Shown here piece after piece: positions 33,829 through 42,362 of a stretch of DNA of 64,000 bases. The DNA lies in NCBI GenBank assembly GCA_963754285.1, contig CAVWFN010000007.1, forward strand, positions 1 through 64,000, in the 5' to 3' direction. This DNA is from RYN-133 sp963754285. Lineage in GTDB: Bacteria > Actinomycetota > Actinomycetes > Mycobacteriales > Jatrophihabitantaceae. Numbering within the stretch: the stretch's first letter is position 1; every line of letters begins with the position of its first letter. The translations under genes and the position numbers were made by a program. The notes under the pieces are model-generated. The model saw only the letters and a list, made by a program, of their open reading frames with translations. It ran no database searches and was not told the DNA's origin.

Positions 33829-35550
33829 TTACGCCTTGGCGATGACCTTGGTCAGCTGCGCCACGTCCGGAGCACCGAGTCCGGTGACCAGGTCGTAGCC
33901 CGGTGTTGCCGTGTACGTGCCGTTGGCGCCGGCGACGATGTCGGTGAAGCCAGGCACTGGAGCCGGGTTCGCCGACGGGATGATGATCGGGATCCCGGCC
34001 GGGTTGGTTGCCGGGGTGCCCGGGTTGACCTTGTCGTACACGCGGTACAGCGCGATCGAAGCCAGGCCGAGCGAGTTGCCGTGCGCCGACTCCATGCGGG
34101 CCCACAGGCCGAGCATCATCGGCGACGAAAGGCTCGTTCCGCCCACGTACGAGAGCGTCTTGCCGACGTAGATCTGCGCCGGCGTCGCGACGTTCGGGTC
34201 GGCGTCGAGCGCGACGTCCGGGACGGCGCGGCCGCCGGAGACGTACTCGGTCGAGAAGGCCGGGTCGCTGGCCTGCGTCCACCAGCCCGGGTTCTCGACA
34301 TAGCTGACGCCGCCGCCGCTGCCGAGCCAGCCGAGCTCCTGGATGCGGTTTCCGTTCGCGTCACTGATGAGGCTGGTGCCGCCGACCGCCGTGTCGAACT
34401 CACCGGAAGCCGGCCAGTTGACGCCGGGGACGCCGGCGGGAGCACCGAGTGCCGCGACGTACATGCACGCGTCGCCGTTGTCGCCGGACGAGGCGAACAG
34501 GCTCTGGCCCTGCATCGCGCCTTCCTGCATGAGGACGTCGGTCGACACCTCGGACCCGTCGAGGTAGGAGTTGATCTCGCAGCCGCCGATGCTGGCCGAG
34601 AGCGCACGCGCCTTGTTCTGCGAGACGAAGGTGGCGAAGTCGGCTTCGATCTCGGCGTCGACAAGCGAGCCGATGTTGTACATGTAGAGCCGGCTGACGC
34701 CACCGGACACGATGGTCGAGACCTGCGAGTCCATGTCGAACTCGTCGGCGCCGGATGTGTCGGTCGACTGCGGGCCGACCTTGACGAGCGTGACCGGCAC
34801 GGTTGAGGCGTGCTCGACCTGCTCGGCGTAGCGCAGCGAGGCGATCGTGCTGGTCTGGTCGCCCTCGGTCAGGATCGCGACTGCGGTCTTCGTGCCCGCG
34901 GTCGTCGACTTGGCGTCGTAGGTGGTGGCGAACTGCGCCGGGGTGAGCCCGGACGTGCTGGGCGAGCCGGCCGCTTGAGTCTTGATGTTGTTCAGCGGCA
35001 GGTTGTTCAGACCCATGACGGCCGAAACGATCGAGCCGAGCGAGGTCGGGACCTTGGCGGCAGTGGTGTTGCCGAAGACCGAGTTCGCGCCGAGGCGGTA
35101 GCTGGTCAGGCTGGTCGAGAAGGCACGCTCGGCCTGGGCGGCGGTACCGCTGGCCGAGACGAGCAGACGGTTGCCCGACGCGGTGATGCCGGTGAAGCCC
35201 TGGGACTTGAGGTAGTTCTCGACGGCCGCGACGCTGGCGCTGCTCGGTGCATAGCTGGCGCGCCATTGGTCTGCGGTGAGGTAGTGGTGGTAGGTGCTGC
35301 TGCCCGGCGTGTACATCGCGTGCAGCGCGGTGGTCATCGCTGCAGCGTTGCGCGGGGTGAGCGCCAGTCCGATGTGCAGGGGCGTGCTCGACGGCGTGGC
35401 GCCGAGCGTCGTTCCGCGGTACGTGACCGCCTTGGTCGCAGTGCTCGTCCAACCGCCGGTCGCCGCGTGGGCGGAGGTGGCGGCGAAGGTGACAGTGCTG
35501 ATCGCAACTGCGGTGGCAGCCGCTGCAGCCTGCCATCTCGTGTGGCCCAT
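33829..35550 (-). CDS. Secreted S53 (sedolisin/pro-kumamolisin) serine-carboxyl peptidase
   Basis: Acid-active secreted endopeptidase made as a proenzyme. The 573-residue protein has a signal peptide (ATAVAISTVTFAATSAHA) and a pro-domain (PLHIGLALTPRNAAAMTTAL, STYHHYLTADQWRASYAP). The catalytic domain has E and D in GADEFDMDSQVSTI (E-x3-D), the oxyanion Asp in SLFASSGDNGDACMYV, and the serine in GGTSLSSPMMLGL. The C-terminal PGYDLVTGLGAPDV is the Ca2+-site/G-W/L-D motif. ATG at 35550 is preferred over GTG at 35556 because AGGAG is correctly spaced. Sedolisins are common in acid-soil bacteria. Confidence 0.95.
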   Translation of the reverse strand: MGHTRWQAAAAATAVAISTVTFAATSAHAATGGWTSTATKAVTYRGTTLGATPSSTPLHIGLALTPRNAAAMTTALHAMYTPGSSTYHHYLTADQWRASYAPSSASVAAVENYLKSQGFTGITASGNRLLVSASGTAAQAERAFSTSLTSYRLGANSVFGNTTAAKVPTSLGSIVSAVMGLNNLPLNNIKTQAAGSPSTSGLTPAQFATTYDAKSTTAGTKTAVAILTEGDQTSTIASLRYAEQVEHASTVPVTLVKVGPQSTDTSGADEFDMDSQVSTIVSGGVSRLYMYNIGSLVDAEIEADFATFVSQNKARALSASIGGCEINSYLDGSEVSTDVLMQEGAMQGQSLFASSGDNGDACMYVAALGAPAGVPGVNWPASGEFDTAVGGTSLISDANGNRIQELGWLGSGGGVSYVENPGWWTQASDPAFSTEYVSGGRAVPDVALDADPNVATPAQIYVGKTLSYVGGTSLSSPMMLGLWARMESAHGNSLGLASIALYRVYDKVNPGTPATNPAGIPIIIPSANPAPVPGFTDIVAGANGTYTATPGYDLVTGLGAPDVAQLTKVIAKA

Positions 35551-35704
35551 GGACACTCCTCGTGTCTCGTACTCGGGTACGTGCCCGGTAGGACACGCGC
35601 GACGACGAGAACGATTCGATGGGGCCTCAGGTGACGCGACTGCCCGTGAGCGGTCTTGGGTTCACTCGCAACATCGGATGATTCTGCGCGAATCGGACAC
35701 CCCT

Positions 35705-36574
35705 CTAGCCGGCGGGCGTGATCACCTCGTCGGCGAGCCATCGGGCAGCATTGTCGGGATAGGGCGCGTGCAGACCGAGGATGACGTGCCGGAATCCGGC
35801 GTCGGTCGCCGTGGCGATCGCATCGCGAACCTCGCCCGGACGGTCGTAGTCCACCTGGAAGACGATCGAGCGCGTGATGCTCGCCGGATCGCGTCCGATC
35901 TCGGCACAGAGTCGATCCAGCACTGCGCTGCGCTTGATCGCGTCGGCGATGTCGAACCCCGGGACGTTCCACACGTCTGCGTGCTCGGCCGTGACGCGCA
36001 AGGTGGCGGTCGCCTTTCCGCCGATGACGATAGGCGGCCGTGGCCGCTGCACCGGTTTCGGGTTGCAGAATGCGCCGGTCAACTGGTGGTAGGTGCCGTG
36101 GAAGTCGAACGGCTCGGGTTCGGTCCACAACCGGGTGATGATCGTGCAGGCTTCGGCGAGACTGGCGACTGCGTGATCGGCGTCGTGATAGGGCAGCCCG
36201 TGTGCCTCGTACTCGCGCCGGGCGAACGACACGCTCGGCCGGGAGCCCGCGCCGATTCCGAAGTCGAGCCGTCCGCCCGAGACGATGTCGACCGTCGCGG
36301 CGATCTTCGCGAGCATCGCGGGCGGACGAAATCGATTGCTCGTGACGAGCAGCCCCAACCGGATCCGCTCGGTCTGCGCCGCCAAAGCCGACAACAGCGA
36401 CCACCCCTCGAACGTCGGTCCGTTCGGATCGCCGAAGATCGGCATCAGGTGGTCGAACAGCCAGATGTGTTCGACCTCGTCGATCTCGTCGGCGTCGCGC
36501 CACACCCGCAGGATGTCTGCATAGTCGACCTGCGACGGCGCGGTCGCGATGCCGAAACTGGTCCGGTCCTGCAT
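35705..36574 (-). CDS. LLM-class F420-dependent oxidoreductase (TIGR03560-like)
   Basis: A 289-residue luciferase-like TIM-barrel enzyme: EVEHIWLFDHLMPIFGDPNG, TERIRLGLLVTSNRFRPPAM, AKIAATVDIVSGGRLDFGIG and AGSRPSVSF are characteristic. PPIVIGGKATATLRVTAEHA and DVWNVPG mark the C-terminal cofactor side. Substrate unknown. Divergent from a TetR regulator with two operator-like repeats between, so it is the probable target of that regulator. It lies alone, about 150 bases from the peptidase gene. Confidence 0.9.
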   Translation of the reverse strand: MQDRTSFGIATAPSQVDYADILRVWRDADEIDEVEHIWLFDHLMPIFGDPNGPTFEGWSLLSALAAQTERIRLGLLVTSNRFRPPAMLAKIAATVDIVSGGRLDFGIGAGSRPSVSFARREYEAHGLPYHDADHAVASLAEACTIITRLWTEPEPFDFHGTYHQLTGAFCNPKPVQRPRPPIVIGGKATATLRVTAEHADVWNVPGFDIADAIKRSAVLDRLCAEIGRDPASITRSIVFQVDYDRPGEVRDAIATATDAGFRHVILGLHAPYPDNAARWLADEVITPAG

Positions 36575-36612
36575 GAAGACCCCTCACTGCCGGCCTGGCA
36601 TCATGGAACAAG

Positions 36613-36652
36613 CGGAACACTGCTCCGCCTCAACATACGGAGCGTTGTTCCG
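36613..36652. promoter_or_regulatory. Two TetR-type operators between LLM and TetR genes
   Basis: CGGAACACTGCTCCG at 36613-36627 and CGGAGCGTTGTTCCG at 36638-36652 are both imperfect dyads, and the second is nearly the reverse complement of the first. They are 25 bases centre to centre. Their place between divergent genes, directly ahead of the TetR ribosome site, fits autoregulation plus control of the LLM gene. Confidence 0.65.
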
Positions 36653-36670
36653 CTTTGCAAGGAGGGTCCC

Positions 36671-37273
36671 ATGGCATCCGATCCACCCTCGTCCGTGCGC
36701 AAGCGGGCCGACGCCCGGCGCAACGAAAAGACCCTGCTCGATGCAGCGGCCGCGGTGTTCGTCACCTCCGGCGTCGAAGCGCCGGTGCGCGACATCGCAG
36801 CCGCTGCGGGCGTCGGCATGGGCACGATCTATCGGCACTTCCCCACCCGTGCGGACCTGATCATTGCCGTCTACCGCCACCAGGTCGAGGCATGCGCTGC
36901 TGCCGGACCTGAATTGCTCGCTCGGGTCGAGTCGCCCTATGCCGCGCTGGCGCAATGGATCGAGCTCTTCGTCGACTTCCTCGTCACCAAGCACGGCCTC
37001 GCCGCGGTGATGCGCGCTGACAACGACGGTTTCGCCGCGCTGCACAGTTACTTTCTCGACCGCCTCGTACCGGTCTGCGCGCAGCTGCTCGAGGCAGCGG
37101 CGCGCGCCGGCGAAATCGGCCCGAGCGTCGATGCGCTCGAGCTGATGCGTGGCGTCGGCAACCTGTGCGTGAGCATCAGTACCGACGGCAGCTACGACGC
37201 GCGGCGCCTGGTCGGCTTGCTGATCGCCGGACTGCGCACCACCAAGCCACGATCGCGCCGCGCGAGAAGATGA
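36671..37273 (+). CDS. TetR-family transcriptional regulator
   Basis: A 200-residue repressor. The N-terminal domain KTLLDAAAAVFVTSGVEAPV, RDIAAAAGVGMGTIYRHFPT, RADLIIAVYRHQ is a textbook TetR helix-turn-helix (T-I-Y-R-H-F). The C-terminal ligand domain is all-helical (LAQWIELFVDFLVTKHGLA). An AGGAGG precedes the ATG. It probably controls itself, the divergent LLM oxidoreductase and the RibD-like gene 4 bases downstream. Confidence 0.93.
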   Translation: MASDPPSSVRKRADARRNEKTLLDAAAAVFVTSGVEAPVRDIAAAAGVGMGTIYRHFPTRADLIIAVYRHQVEACAAAGPELLARVESPYAALAQWIELFVDFLVTKHGLAAVMRADNDGFAALHSYFLDRLVPVCAQLLEAAARAGEIGPSVDALELMRGVGNLCVSISTDGSYDARRLVGLLIAGLRTTKPRSRRARR

Positions 37274-37277
37274 CACC

Positions 37278-37832
37278 ATGCTGATCTTCTCCATGAGCGT
37301 CTCGGTGGACGGGTTCATCGCCGACCGCGAGGGCGACTTCGATTGGTCCGGGCCTAGCGACGAGCAGTTCCTGTTCCATCTCGAGCAGGTGCGCGGGCTC
37401 GGCGCCTACCTCCTCGGCCGGAAGCTCTACGAGACGATGCTGCCGTGGGAGACCGATCCCGCACTGAGCGCGACCGAGGCCGGCGCAGCATTCGCCGCGG
37501 CGTGGAACGCGCTGCCGAAGGTCGTGTTCAGCCGCACACTCGAGGGCGTGCAGGGCAACGCGCGGCTCGCGCAGAACTCCCTCGCCGACGAGATCGCGGC
37601 CGCACTCGCAGCGACCGACAACAACGTCTCGATCGGCGGAGCCGGGCTGGCCGGCGCCGCGGTGGAACTCGGTCTCGTCGACGAGTTCCACATGTTTCGA
37701 TACCCGGTCGTTGTCGGCGGCGGCACGCCATATCTGCCTGCGGTGACCCACAGGGTCGACCTCGACCTGATCGAAACCAGGGCGTTCGGCGATCGCGTGG
37801 TCTACGAGCGCTACCGACAGCGTCGTCCTTGA
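37278..37832 (+). CDS. RibD C-terminal/dihydrofolate-reductase-like protein
   Basis: A 184-residue NAD(P)H-dependent reductase-fold protein. It has MLIFSMSVSVDGFIADREGD, GLGAYLLGRKLYETMLPWE, LPKVVFSRTLEG and the cofactor loop NNVSIGGAGLAGAAVELGL, with VVVGGGTPYLPAV. These small proteins are often uncharacterised; the fold does not make it a folate enzyme. It follows the TetR stop by 4 bases, so it shares the TetR operon. Confidence 0.9.
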   Translation: MLIFSMSVSVDGFIADREGDFDWSGPSDEQFLFHLEQVRGLGAYLLGRKLYETMLPWETDPALSATEAGAAFAAAWNALPKVVFSRTLEGVQGNARLAQNSLADEIAAALAATDNNVSIGGAGLAGAAVELGLVDEFHMFRYPVVVGGGTPYLPAVTHRVDLDLIETRAFGDRVVYERYRQRRP

Positions 37833-37891
37833 CTCGGGCAAACCCACCGGCCTAAGTTCGTAAAGGCCCGAAAAATGCGAAAAGTGGTGAG

Positions 37892-38971
37892 ATGACCAGG
37901 CGTCGCGTGATCGAGATTGTCGCGACCACTCTCGCCATCTGTCTCAGCGCGACCTTGCTCGTGGCATGCAGCGGCCCCGGCGGTGGCCGGGTCAAGGTGG
38001 CTCTGATCCTGAAAGAGTTCACGAACCCTTACTGGATCTCGATGGAGGCGGCCGCACGCGCCGAGGCCGCGAAACAGAACCTCTATCTGCAGGTATCGGC
38101 CGGACTGACCGACGACGACACCTACTCGCAGATCAACCAGGTGGACGCGGCGATCGCCGAGGGCGTCAAGGGAATCATCATCACGCCGAACGGCAACGCG
38201 GTGAACACCGCCCTCGACCAGGCGAAGTCATACGGCATCACGGTCATCGTGCTCGACACCGCACCGGTGCCCGCCAGCACCGCCGATGTCACGTATGCCA
38301 CCGACAACACGCAGGCCGGCATGCTCATCGGTAAATGGATGGCGGCCAAACTCGCCGGCAAGAGCGCCGACATCGCCATGCTCGACGACCTGGCCGACCA
38401 GGTGCTCACCGTCGACGTCGACCGCGACCACGGGTTCCTGAAGGGCATGGGCATTCCGGTCGGCAACCCGGGCATCAACGGTGAAGAGCCCAAGCAAGGC
38501 CACTACACCGGCGGCAAGGGCGGCAGCTACAAGATCAGCTGTCAACTGCCGACCGAGGGCGCGCAGACCGGCGGTCAAGAGGCCATGGAGACATGCCTGT
38601 CAAAGGATCCGAACATCAACACCGTCTATGCGATCAACGAGCCGTCCGCTGAGGGAGCGACAACAGCGCTGCGCGCCCAGGGCAAGAAAGACGTCACGGT
38701 GGTGGCCGTCGACGGCGGGTGCGCCGCACTGCACTACGTGTCGAGCGGCGCAATCGGTGCCACGGCCGGGCAGTACCCCGACAAGATGGCCCGCCTCGGC
38801 ATCGACGCGGTGGCGCACTTTGCCAAGACCGGCATGCGGCCGCACAACCCGCCTGGCCAGGACTTCAGCAACACCGGAACCAAGCTCTACACCGACGATC
38901 CGCAGAACGGCGTCACCGGTCTGACGACAAAGCAGGCCGCAAAGATCTGTTGGGGTGGTAATTCGACATGA
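37892..38971 (+). CDS. Sugar ABC transporter substrate-binding lipoprotein (FrcB-like)
   Basis: A 359-residue lipoprotein (lipobox LLVAC, Cys29 region) of the periplasmic-binding-protein type 1 fold. VALILKEFTNPYWISMEAAA and DAAIAEGVKGIIITPNGNAV are the ribose/fructose-binding-protein hallmarks; GITVIVLDTAPVPAS and INEPSAEGATTALRAQGK complete the hinge lobes. The ABC order binding protein-permease-ATPase and single-domain ATPase match FrcBCA fructose uptake. The ATG follows GGTGAG. The stop overlaps the permease start as ATGA. Confidence 0.92.
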   Translation: MTRRRVIEIVATTLAICLSATLLVACSGPGGGRVKVALILKEFTNPYWISMEAAARAEAAKQNLYLQVSAGLTDDDTYSQINQVDAAIAEGVKGIIITPNGNAVNTALDQAKSYGITVIVLDTAPVPASTADVTYATDNTQAGMLIGKWMAAKLAGKSADIAMLDDLADQVLTVDVDRDHGFLKGMGIPVGNPGINGEEPKQGHYTGGKGGSYKISCQLPTEGAQTGGQEAMETCLSKDPNINTVYAINEPSAEGATTALRAQGKKDVTVVAVDGGCAALHYVSSGAIGATAGQYPDKMARLGIDAVAHFAKTGMRPHNPPGQDFSNTGTKLYTDDPQNGVTGLTTKQAAKICWGGNST

Positions 38972-40011
38972 CCACGAGCGTCACCTCCTCCGACTCATCC
39001 GGCGCGCCGGACGACGCGGCCGAACCCGACGACACACCGCAGCGAAGGAACAACCCGATCCAGTCGCAGCTGCATGCGCATCCTGCGTTGGGTCCGCTGG
39101 CAGTGCTCATCGTCGCGGCGATCGTGTTCGAGTGCATCAACACCCGGTTCTTCAACCCCGCGAACCTGTCGATCATGCTGCAAGAAGTCGCCGTCGTCGG
39201 CCTGCTCGCGTTGGGCCAGAGCATCATCATTCTGACCGCAGGCATCGATCTCTCCGTCGGCGCAGCCATGATCTTGTCGCAGATGGTGATGGCGGGCCTG
39301 GCCGTGAACTCGGGCGTGCCGGGCGCGCTGGCGATCATCATCGGTCTCGTTGCAGCGCTGGCCACCGGCCTGGTCAACGGTCTGCTTGTGACGAAGCTCC
39401 ACGTTCCGCCCTTCATCGCGACACTCGGCACACTCGGTGTCTTCACCTCGGTCGGATTGAAGTACGCGAACGGCGAGACGATCACCCCGGGAAGCGGGAG
39501 TTTCCTGTTGTGGACAGGCAAGATCATCAAGTTCGGCACGTTCCACATCACCACCGGCGTGCTGATCATGATCGTGCTCTACGTCCTCATCGGAATCGCA
39601 CTCGGCGCGACCGCATGGGGCAAGCACGTCTACGCGGTCGGTGACGATCAGGAAGCCTCACGACTGATGGGGATTCCGACTACCCGAGTGTTGTTCAGCG
39701 TGTACGTCGCCGCAGGTGTCGTGTACGGCATCGCGGCATGGGTGCAGATCGGACGAGTCGGCGACGCGAGCACGAACATCTCCTCGACCCTCAACCTCGA
39801 CAGCATCACGGCTGCCGTCATCGGCGGCATCAGCCTCTTCGGCGGTCGTGGGGTCGTGATCGGGACGCTGTTCGGCGCCCTGATCGTGCAGGTCTTCACG
39901 AACGGCCTCGCGCTGGCCGGCGTGCCCGACCTGTACCAACAACTCGCCGAAGGCCTGCTCGTGATCGCGGCGGTCAGCGTCGATCAATGGATCCGGAGGG
40001 TGCGGCGATGA
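38968..40011 (+). CDS. Sugar ABC transporter permease (FrcC/RbsC-like)
   Basis: A 347-residue integral membrane protein with about 8-10 helices. It carries the family motifs VGLLALGQSIIILTAGIDLS (the G-x-I-D-L-S-V-G hallmark), LVTKLHVPPFIATLGTLGVF, YAVGDDQEASRLMGIP, and the coupling segment GDASTNISSTLNLDSITAAV, then IGGISLFGGRG. The N-terminal 35 residues are hydrophilic. Starts and ends overlap both neighbours (ATGA on each side), so the three subunits are translationally coupled. Confidence 0.95.
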   Translation: MTTSVTSSDSSGAPDDAAEPDDTPQRRNNPIQSQLHAHPALGPLAVLIVAAIVFECINTRFFNPANLSIMLQEVAVVGLLALGQSIIILTAGIDLSVGAAMILSQMVMAGLAVNSGVPGALAIIIGLVAALATGLVNGLLVTKLHVPPFIATLGTLGVFTSVGLKYANGETITPGSGSFLLWTGKIIKFGTFHITTGVLIMIVLYVLIGIALGATAWGKHVYAVGDDQEASRLMGIPTTRVLFSVYVAAGVVYGIAAWVQIGRVGDASTNISSTLNLDSITAAVIGGISLFGGRGVVIGTLFGALIVQVFTNGLALAGVPDLYQQLAEGLLVIAAVSVDQWIRRVRR

Positions 40012-40808
40012 GCGACGACGACAAGACCAAAACCAACGACGACGACAACAACAAGACGCCGGTACTGCAGGCCAAGGGCCTGTGGCAGTTCTACGGACGA
40101 GTCGCCGCGCTGCGCGGAACCGACTTCGAACTGCTACCCGGCGAGATCCTTGCCGTCATCGGCGACAACGGCGCCGGAAAGTCCTCACTGATCAAGTGCT
40201 TGTCAGGAGCGGCCATTCCGGACGAGGGCGAGATCCTGCTGGACGGCGAGCGAGTCCGATTCCGCACGCCCCAGCAGGCGAAGGCAGCGGGGATCGAGAC
40301 CGTCTACCAAACCCTCGCCGTGGCGCCGGCGCTCGACATCGCGTCGAACATGTACCTCGGCCGCGAGGTGCGCCGAGCCGGCCCGCTCGGCTCGATCTTC
40401 CGATTCCTCGACACTGCCAAGATGCGCGACCAGGCCCAGGATCAGGTCAAGGCGTTGGGAATCGCGACGCTGCAGGACATCACTCAGGCTGTCGAGACGC
40501 TGTCCGGTGGCCAGCGGCAAGCGGTCGCCGTCGCCCGCGCCGCCGCATTCGGCAACAAGGCAATCATCCTGGACGAGCCCACTGCCGCGCTCGGCGTTCG
40601 CGAGTCGGCGCAGGTCGTCGACCTGATCAAGCGACTGCGCGACAGCGGCATGCCGGTCGTCCTGATCAGCCACGACATGCCGAGCGTGTTCGAGCTCGCC
40701 GACCGCATCCACGTCCAACGTCTGGGCAAGCGCGCTGCCGTCATCTCGCCGTCGACGCATTCGATGGACGATGCCGTTGCGATCATGACCGGAGCGCGCG
40801 CTGCCTGA
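40008..40808 (+). CDS. Sugar ABC transporter ATP-binding protein (FrcA-like)
   Basis: A 266-residue single-domain ATPase, as in FrcA, unlike the two-domain RbsA. Walker A IGDNGAGKSSLIKCLSG, Q-loop VYQTLAVAPALDIASN, signature ETLSGGQRQAVAVARAAA, Walker B AIILDEPTAALG and switch VVLISHDMPSVFELAD are complete. The N-terminus is an unusual run of Asp, Lys, Asn and Thr (SDDDKTKTNDDDNNKTP) before VLQAKGLWQFYG. The ATG at 40008 overlaps the permease stop, with GGAGGG just upstream. Confidence 0.95.
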   Translation: MSDDDKTKTNDDDNNKTPVLQAKGLWQFYGRVAALRGTDFELLPGEILAVIGDNGAGKSSLIKCLSGAAIPDEGEILLDGERVRFRTPQQAKAAGIETVYQTLAVAPALDIASNMYLGREVRRAGPLGSIFRFLDTAKMRDQAQDQVKALGIATLQDITQAVETLSGGQRQAVAVARAAAFGNKAIILDEPTAALGVRESAQVVDLIKRLRDSGMPVVLISHDMPSVFELADRIHVQRLGKRAAVISPSTHSMDDAVAIMTGARAA

Positions 40809-40822
40809 TCGCCCTGGCACAT

Positions 40823-40859
40823 CGGTAACTGATGCGTTACGGTAGCCGGTAGGTTACCG
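40823..40859. promoter_or_regulatory. Inverted repeats, putative ArsR operator
   Basis: CGGTAAC at 40823-40829 opposes GTTACGG at 40836-40842, and CGGTA-GGT-TACCG at 40847-40859 is a perfect 5-bp dyad. The GGTAAC/GTTACC half-site appears three times within 37 bases ahead of the ArsR gene, so autoregulation is likely. Confidence 0.6.
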
Positions 40860-40876
40860 AGACGAAGGGTGCACCG

Positions 40877-41209
40877 ATGGCGACAGGTGCGGCCGCGGGT
40901 GATCCGTTCGAGGCGCTGGGCGATCCGAACCGTCGCGAGATCCTGCGACTGCTCAGCGTGCGCGACATGCCCGTCGCCGAGATCGCGGCGGCGATGCCGA
41001 TCAGCCGTCCGGCCGTGTCACGACATCTGCGCCTGCTCAAAGACGCCGGCCTCGTGATCGAAGAGGCGCACGGCACCCGACGCATCTACCAGCTGCAGGA
41101 GGCGGGCCTGAGCGCCGTCCAGGAGTACCTGGCCGGAGTGTGGGGCGAGGCAGCTGCGCGTTTTCGCCTCGTCGCCGAGAACACCCGGCCGAGAAGGACA
41201 CGACGGTGA
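40877..41209 (+). CDS. ArsR-family transcriptional regulator
   Basis: A 110-residue winged-helix repressor: FEALGDPNRREILRLLSVRD, MPVAEIAAAMPISRPAVSRH, LRLLKDAGLVIEEAHGTRRI. No metal-binding cysteines are present, so it is of the metal-independent class usually paired with SRPBCC genes. That gene follows with a GTGA overlap. Leads a four-gene operon. Confidence 0.94.
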   Translation: MATGAAAGDPFEALGDPNRREILRLLSVRDMPVAEIAAAMPISRPAVSRHLRLLKDAGLVIEEAHGTRRIYQLQEAGLSAVQEYLAGVWGEAAARFRLVAENTRPRRTRR

Positions 41210-41649
41210 GCGCTCCACTGCGGATGTCGTTCGACGTGGCGTGCTCCGTGGAACACGCCTTCGACGTCTGGACGAACCGCATCGACACGTGGTGGCCGCC
41301 CGATCATTCGGTGAGCGGCGAGCCCGACATCGAGGTGCACCTGCAGGGCGAGGTCGGCGGACGGATCTACGAGCGCACCGCCGACGGCACCGAGCACGAC
41401 TGGGGCGAGGTCACGCAGTGGACGCCGCCCACCCGTCTCGCGTACCTGTGGCACCTGCGCCGTGACCGCACCGACGCGACCGAGGTCGAGATCACCTTCG
41501 TCGCAGACGGCCCGGACGCGACGCGGGTCGAGATCGAACACCGCGGTTGGGAACAACTCGCCGACGGGCAGCAATGGCGCGAGCGCAACGTCGTCGGCTG
41601 GGAGTCGCTCGTCCCGCACTTCGTCCGCGCGATCGAGAAGGAGACCTAG
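41206..41649 (+). CDS. SRPBCC/AHSA1-domain protein
   Basis: A 147-residue START/Bet v1-like ligand-binding protein: MSFDVACSVEHAFDVWTNRI, WWPPDHSVSGEPD, LQGEVGGRIYERTADGTEHD, WGEVTQWTPPTRLAYLWHL and VEIEHRGWEQLADGQQWR are the standard activator-of-Hsp90-like motifs. The GTG overlaps the ArsR stop, the classic ArsR-SRPBCC pair. Ligand unknown. Confidence 0.93.
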   Translation: MSAPLRMSFDVACSVEHAFDVWTNRIDTWWPPDHSVSGEPDIEVHLQGEVGGRIYERTADGTEHDWGEVTQWTPPTRLAYLWHLRRDRTDATEVEITFVADGPDATRVEIEHRGWEQLADGQQWRERNVVGWESLVPHFVRAIEKET

Positions 41650-42051
41650 ATGGCCGCTGGAACCAAGGACGATCCGTGGGTGCTGCGCACGCCGCCGGGC
41701 AGCTCCGAGTACACGATGTATCGCGACGAATCCGCTGACTCGGAAACGCTGATCTGCCAAGTGGGGTCGACGAAGCTCACCTACCGGGCTCGTGCCATCG
41801 ACGACCTGCACGCCTGGCTCAAGGGCCGCGGCGAGTGGGTGCCGCTCGGTTCGGCGGACGAGAGCAAGTCAGCAGCCGCCGGCACTGTCGAGGAGTTCGG
41901 CCGATCGCCCGACAACCCGGTCGGCGGTTGGTACGGGTTGCGCAAGGGATACCGCGGCCGGTTCGGCATGTACCTGCCGCCGCTGCTGGAAGCACTCGGC
42001 CTCGCCGAAGTCACTCACGAGGCTCGTAACAACTCGATGCGCGCAATTTGA
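41650..42051 (+). CDS. DUF6855-like conserved protein
   Basis: A 133-residue soluble protein starting DDPWVLRTPPGSSEYTMYRD, with LICQVGSTKLTYRARAIDDL and GWYGLRKGYRGRFGMYLPPL. I recall this as the family named DUF6855; no function is known. Its ATG directly abuts the SRPBCC stop (TAGATG). Operon context with an ArsR-SRPBCC pair is the only clue to a role. Confidence 0.85.
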   Translation: MAAGTKDDPWVLRTPPGSSEYTMYRDESADSETLICQVGSTKLTYRARAIDDLHAWLKGRGEWVPLGSADESKSAAAGTVEEFGRSPDNPVGGWYGLRKGYRGRFGMYLPPLLEALGLAEVTHEARNNSMRAI

Positions 42052-42062
42052 AGGGCGAGCAC

Positions 42063-42362
42063 ATGACATCCATCAAGGTCGTTCGCTACACCACGAAGCC
42101 GGAAGCCGCCGACGAGAACGCACGATTGGTCGCGGCCGTCTACACGGAGCTGGCCGCCACACGACCTGAAGGGCTGCGTTACGCCACCCTTCGGCTCGAC
42201 GACGGCGTGAGCTTCGTGCACATCGCCGCGCTCGACACCGAACCGAATCCGCTCAACTCGTCGCCGGCCTTCGCGCAGTTCCAGGCGCAGCTCGGCGACC
42301 GCGTCGCCGACGGGCCCGATCCGCGCGACGCGACAGTCGTGGGGTCATTCGGACTGTTCTGA
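42063..42362 (+). CDS. Small dimeric alpha/beta-barrel (ABM-like) protein
   Basis: A 99-residue protein of the antibiotic-biosynthesis-monooxygenase-like ferredoxin fold: IKVVRYTTKPEAADENARLV, AAVYTELAATRPEGLRYATL and a SFVHIAALDTEP strand, with hydrophobic SSPAFAQFQAQL closing the barrel. The GCGAG site precedes the ATG at 42063. It ends the ArsR operon and overlaps the converging helicase gene by 18 bases. Catalysis is not shown by sequence. Confidence 0.84.
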   Translation: MTSIKVVRYTTKPEAADENARLVAAVYTELAATRPEGLRYATLRLDDGVSFVHIAALDTEPNPLNSSPAFAQFQAQLGDRVADGPDPRDATVVGSFGLF

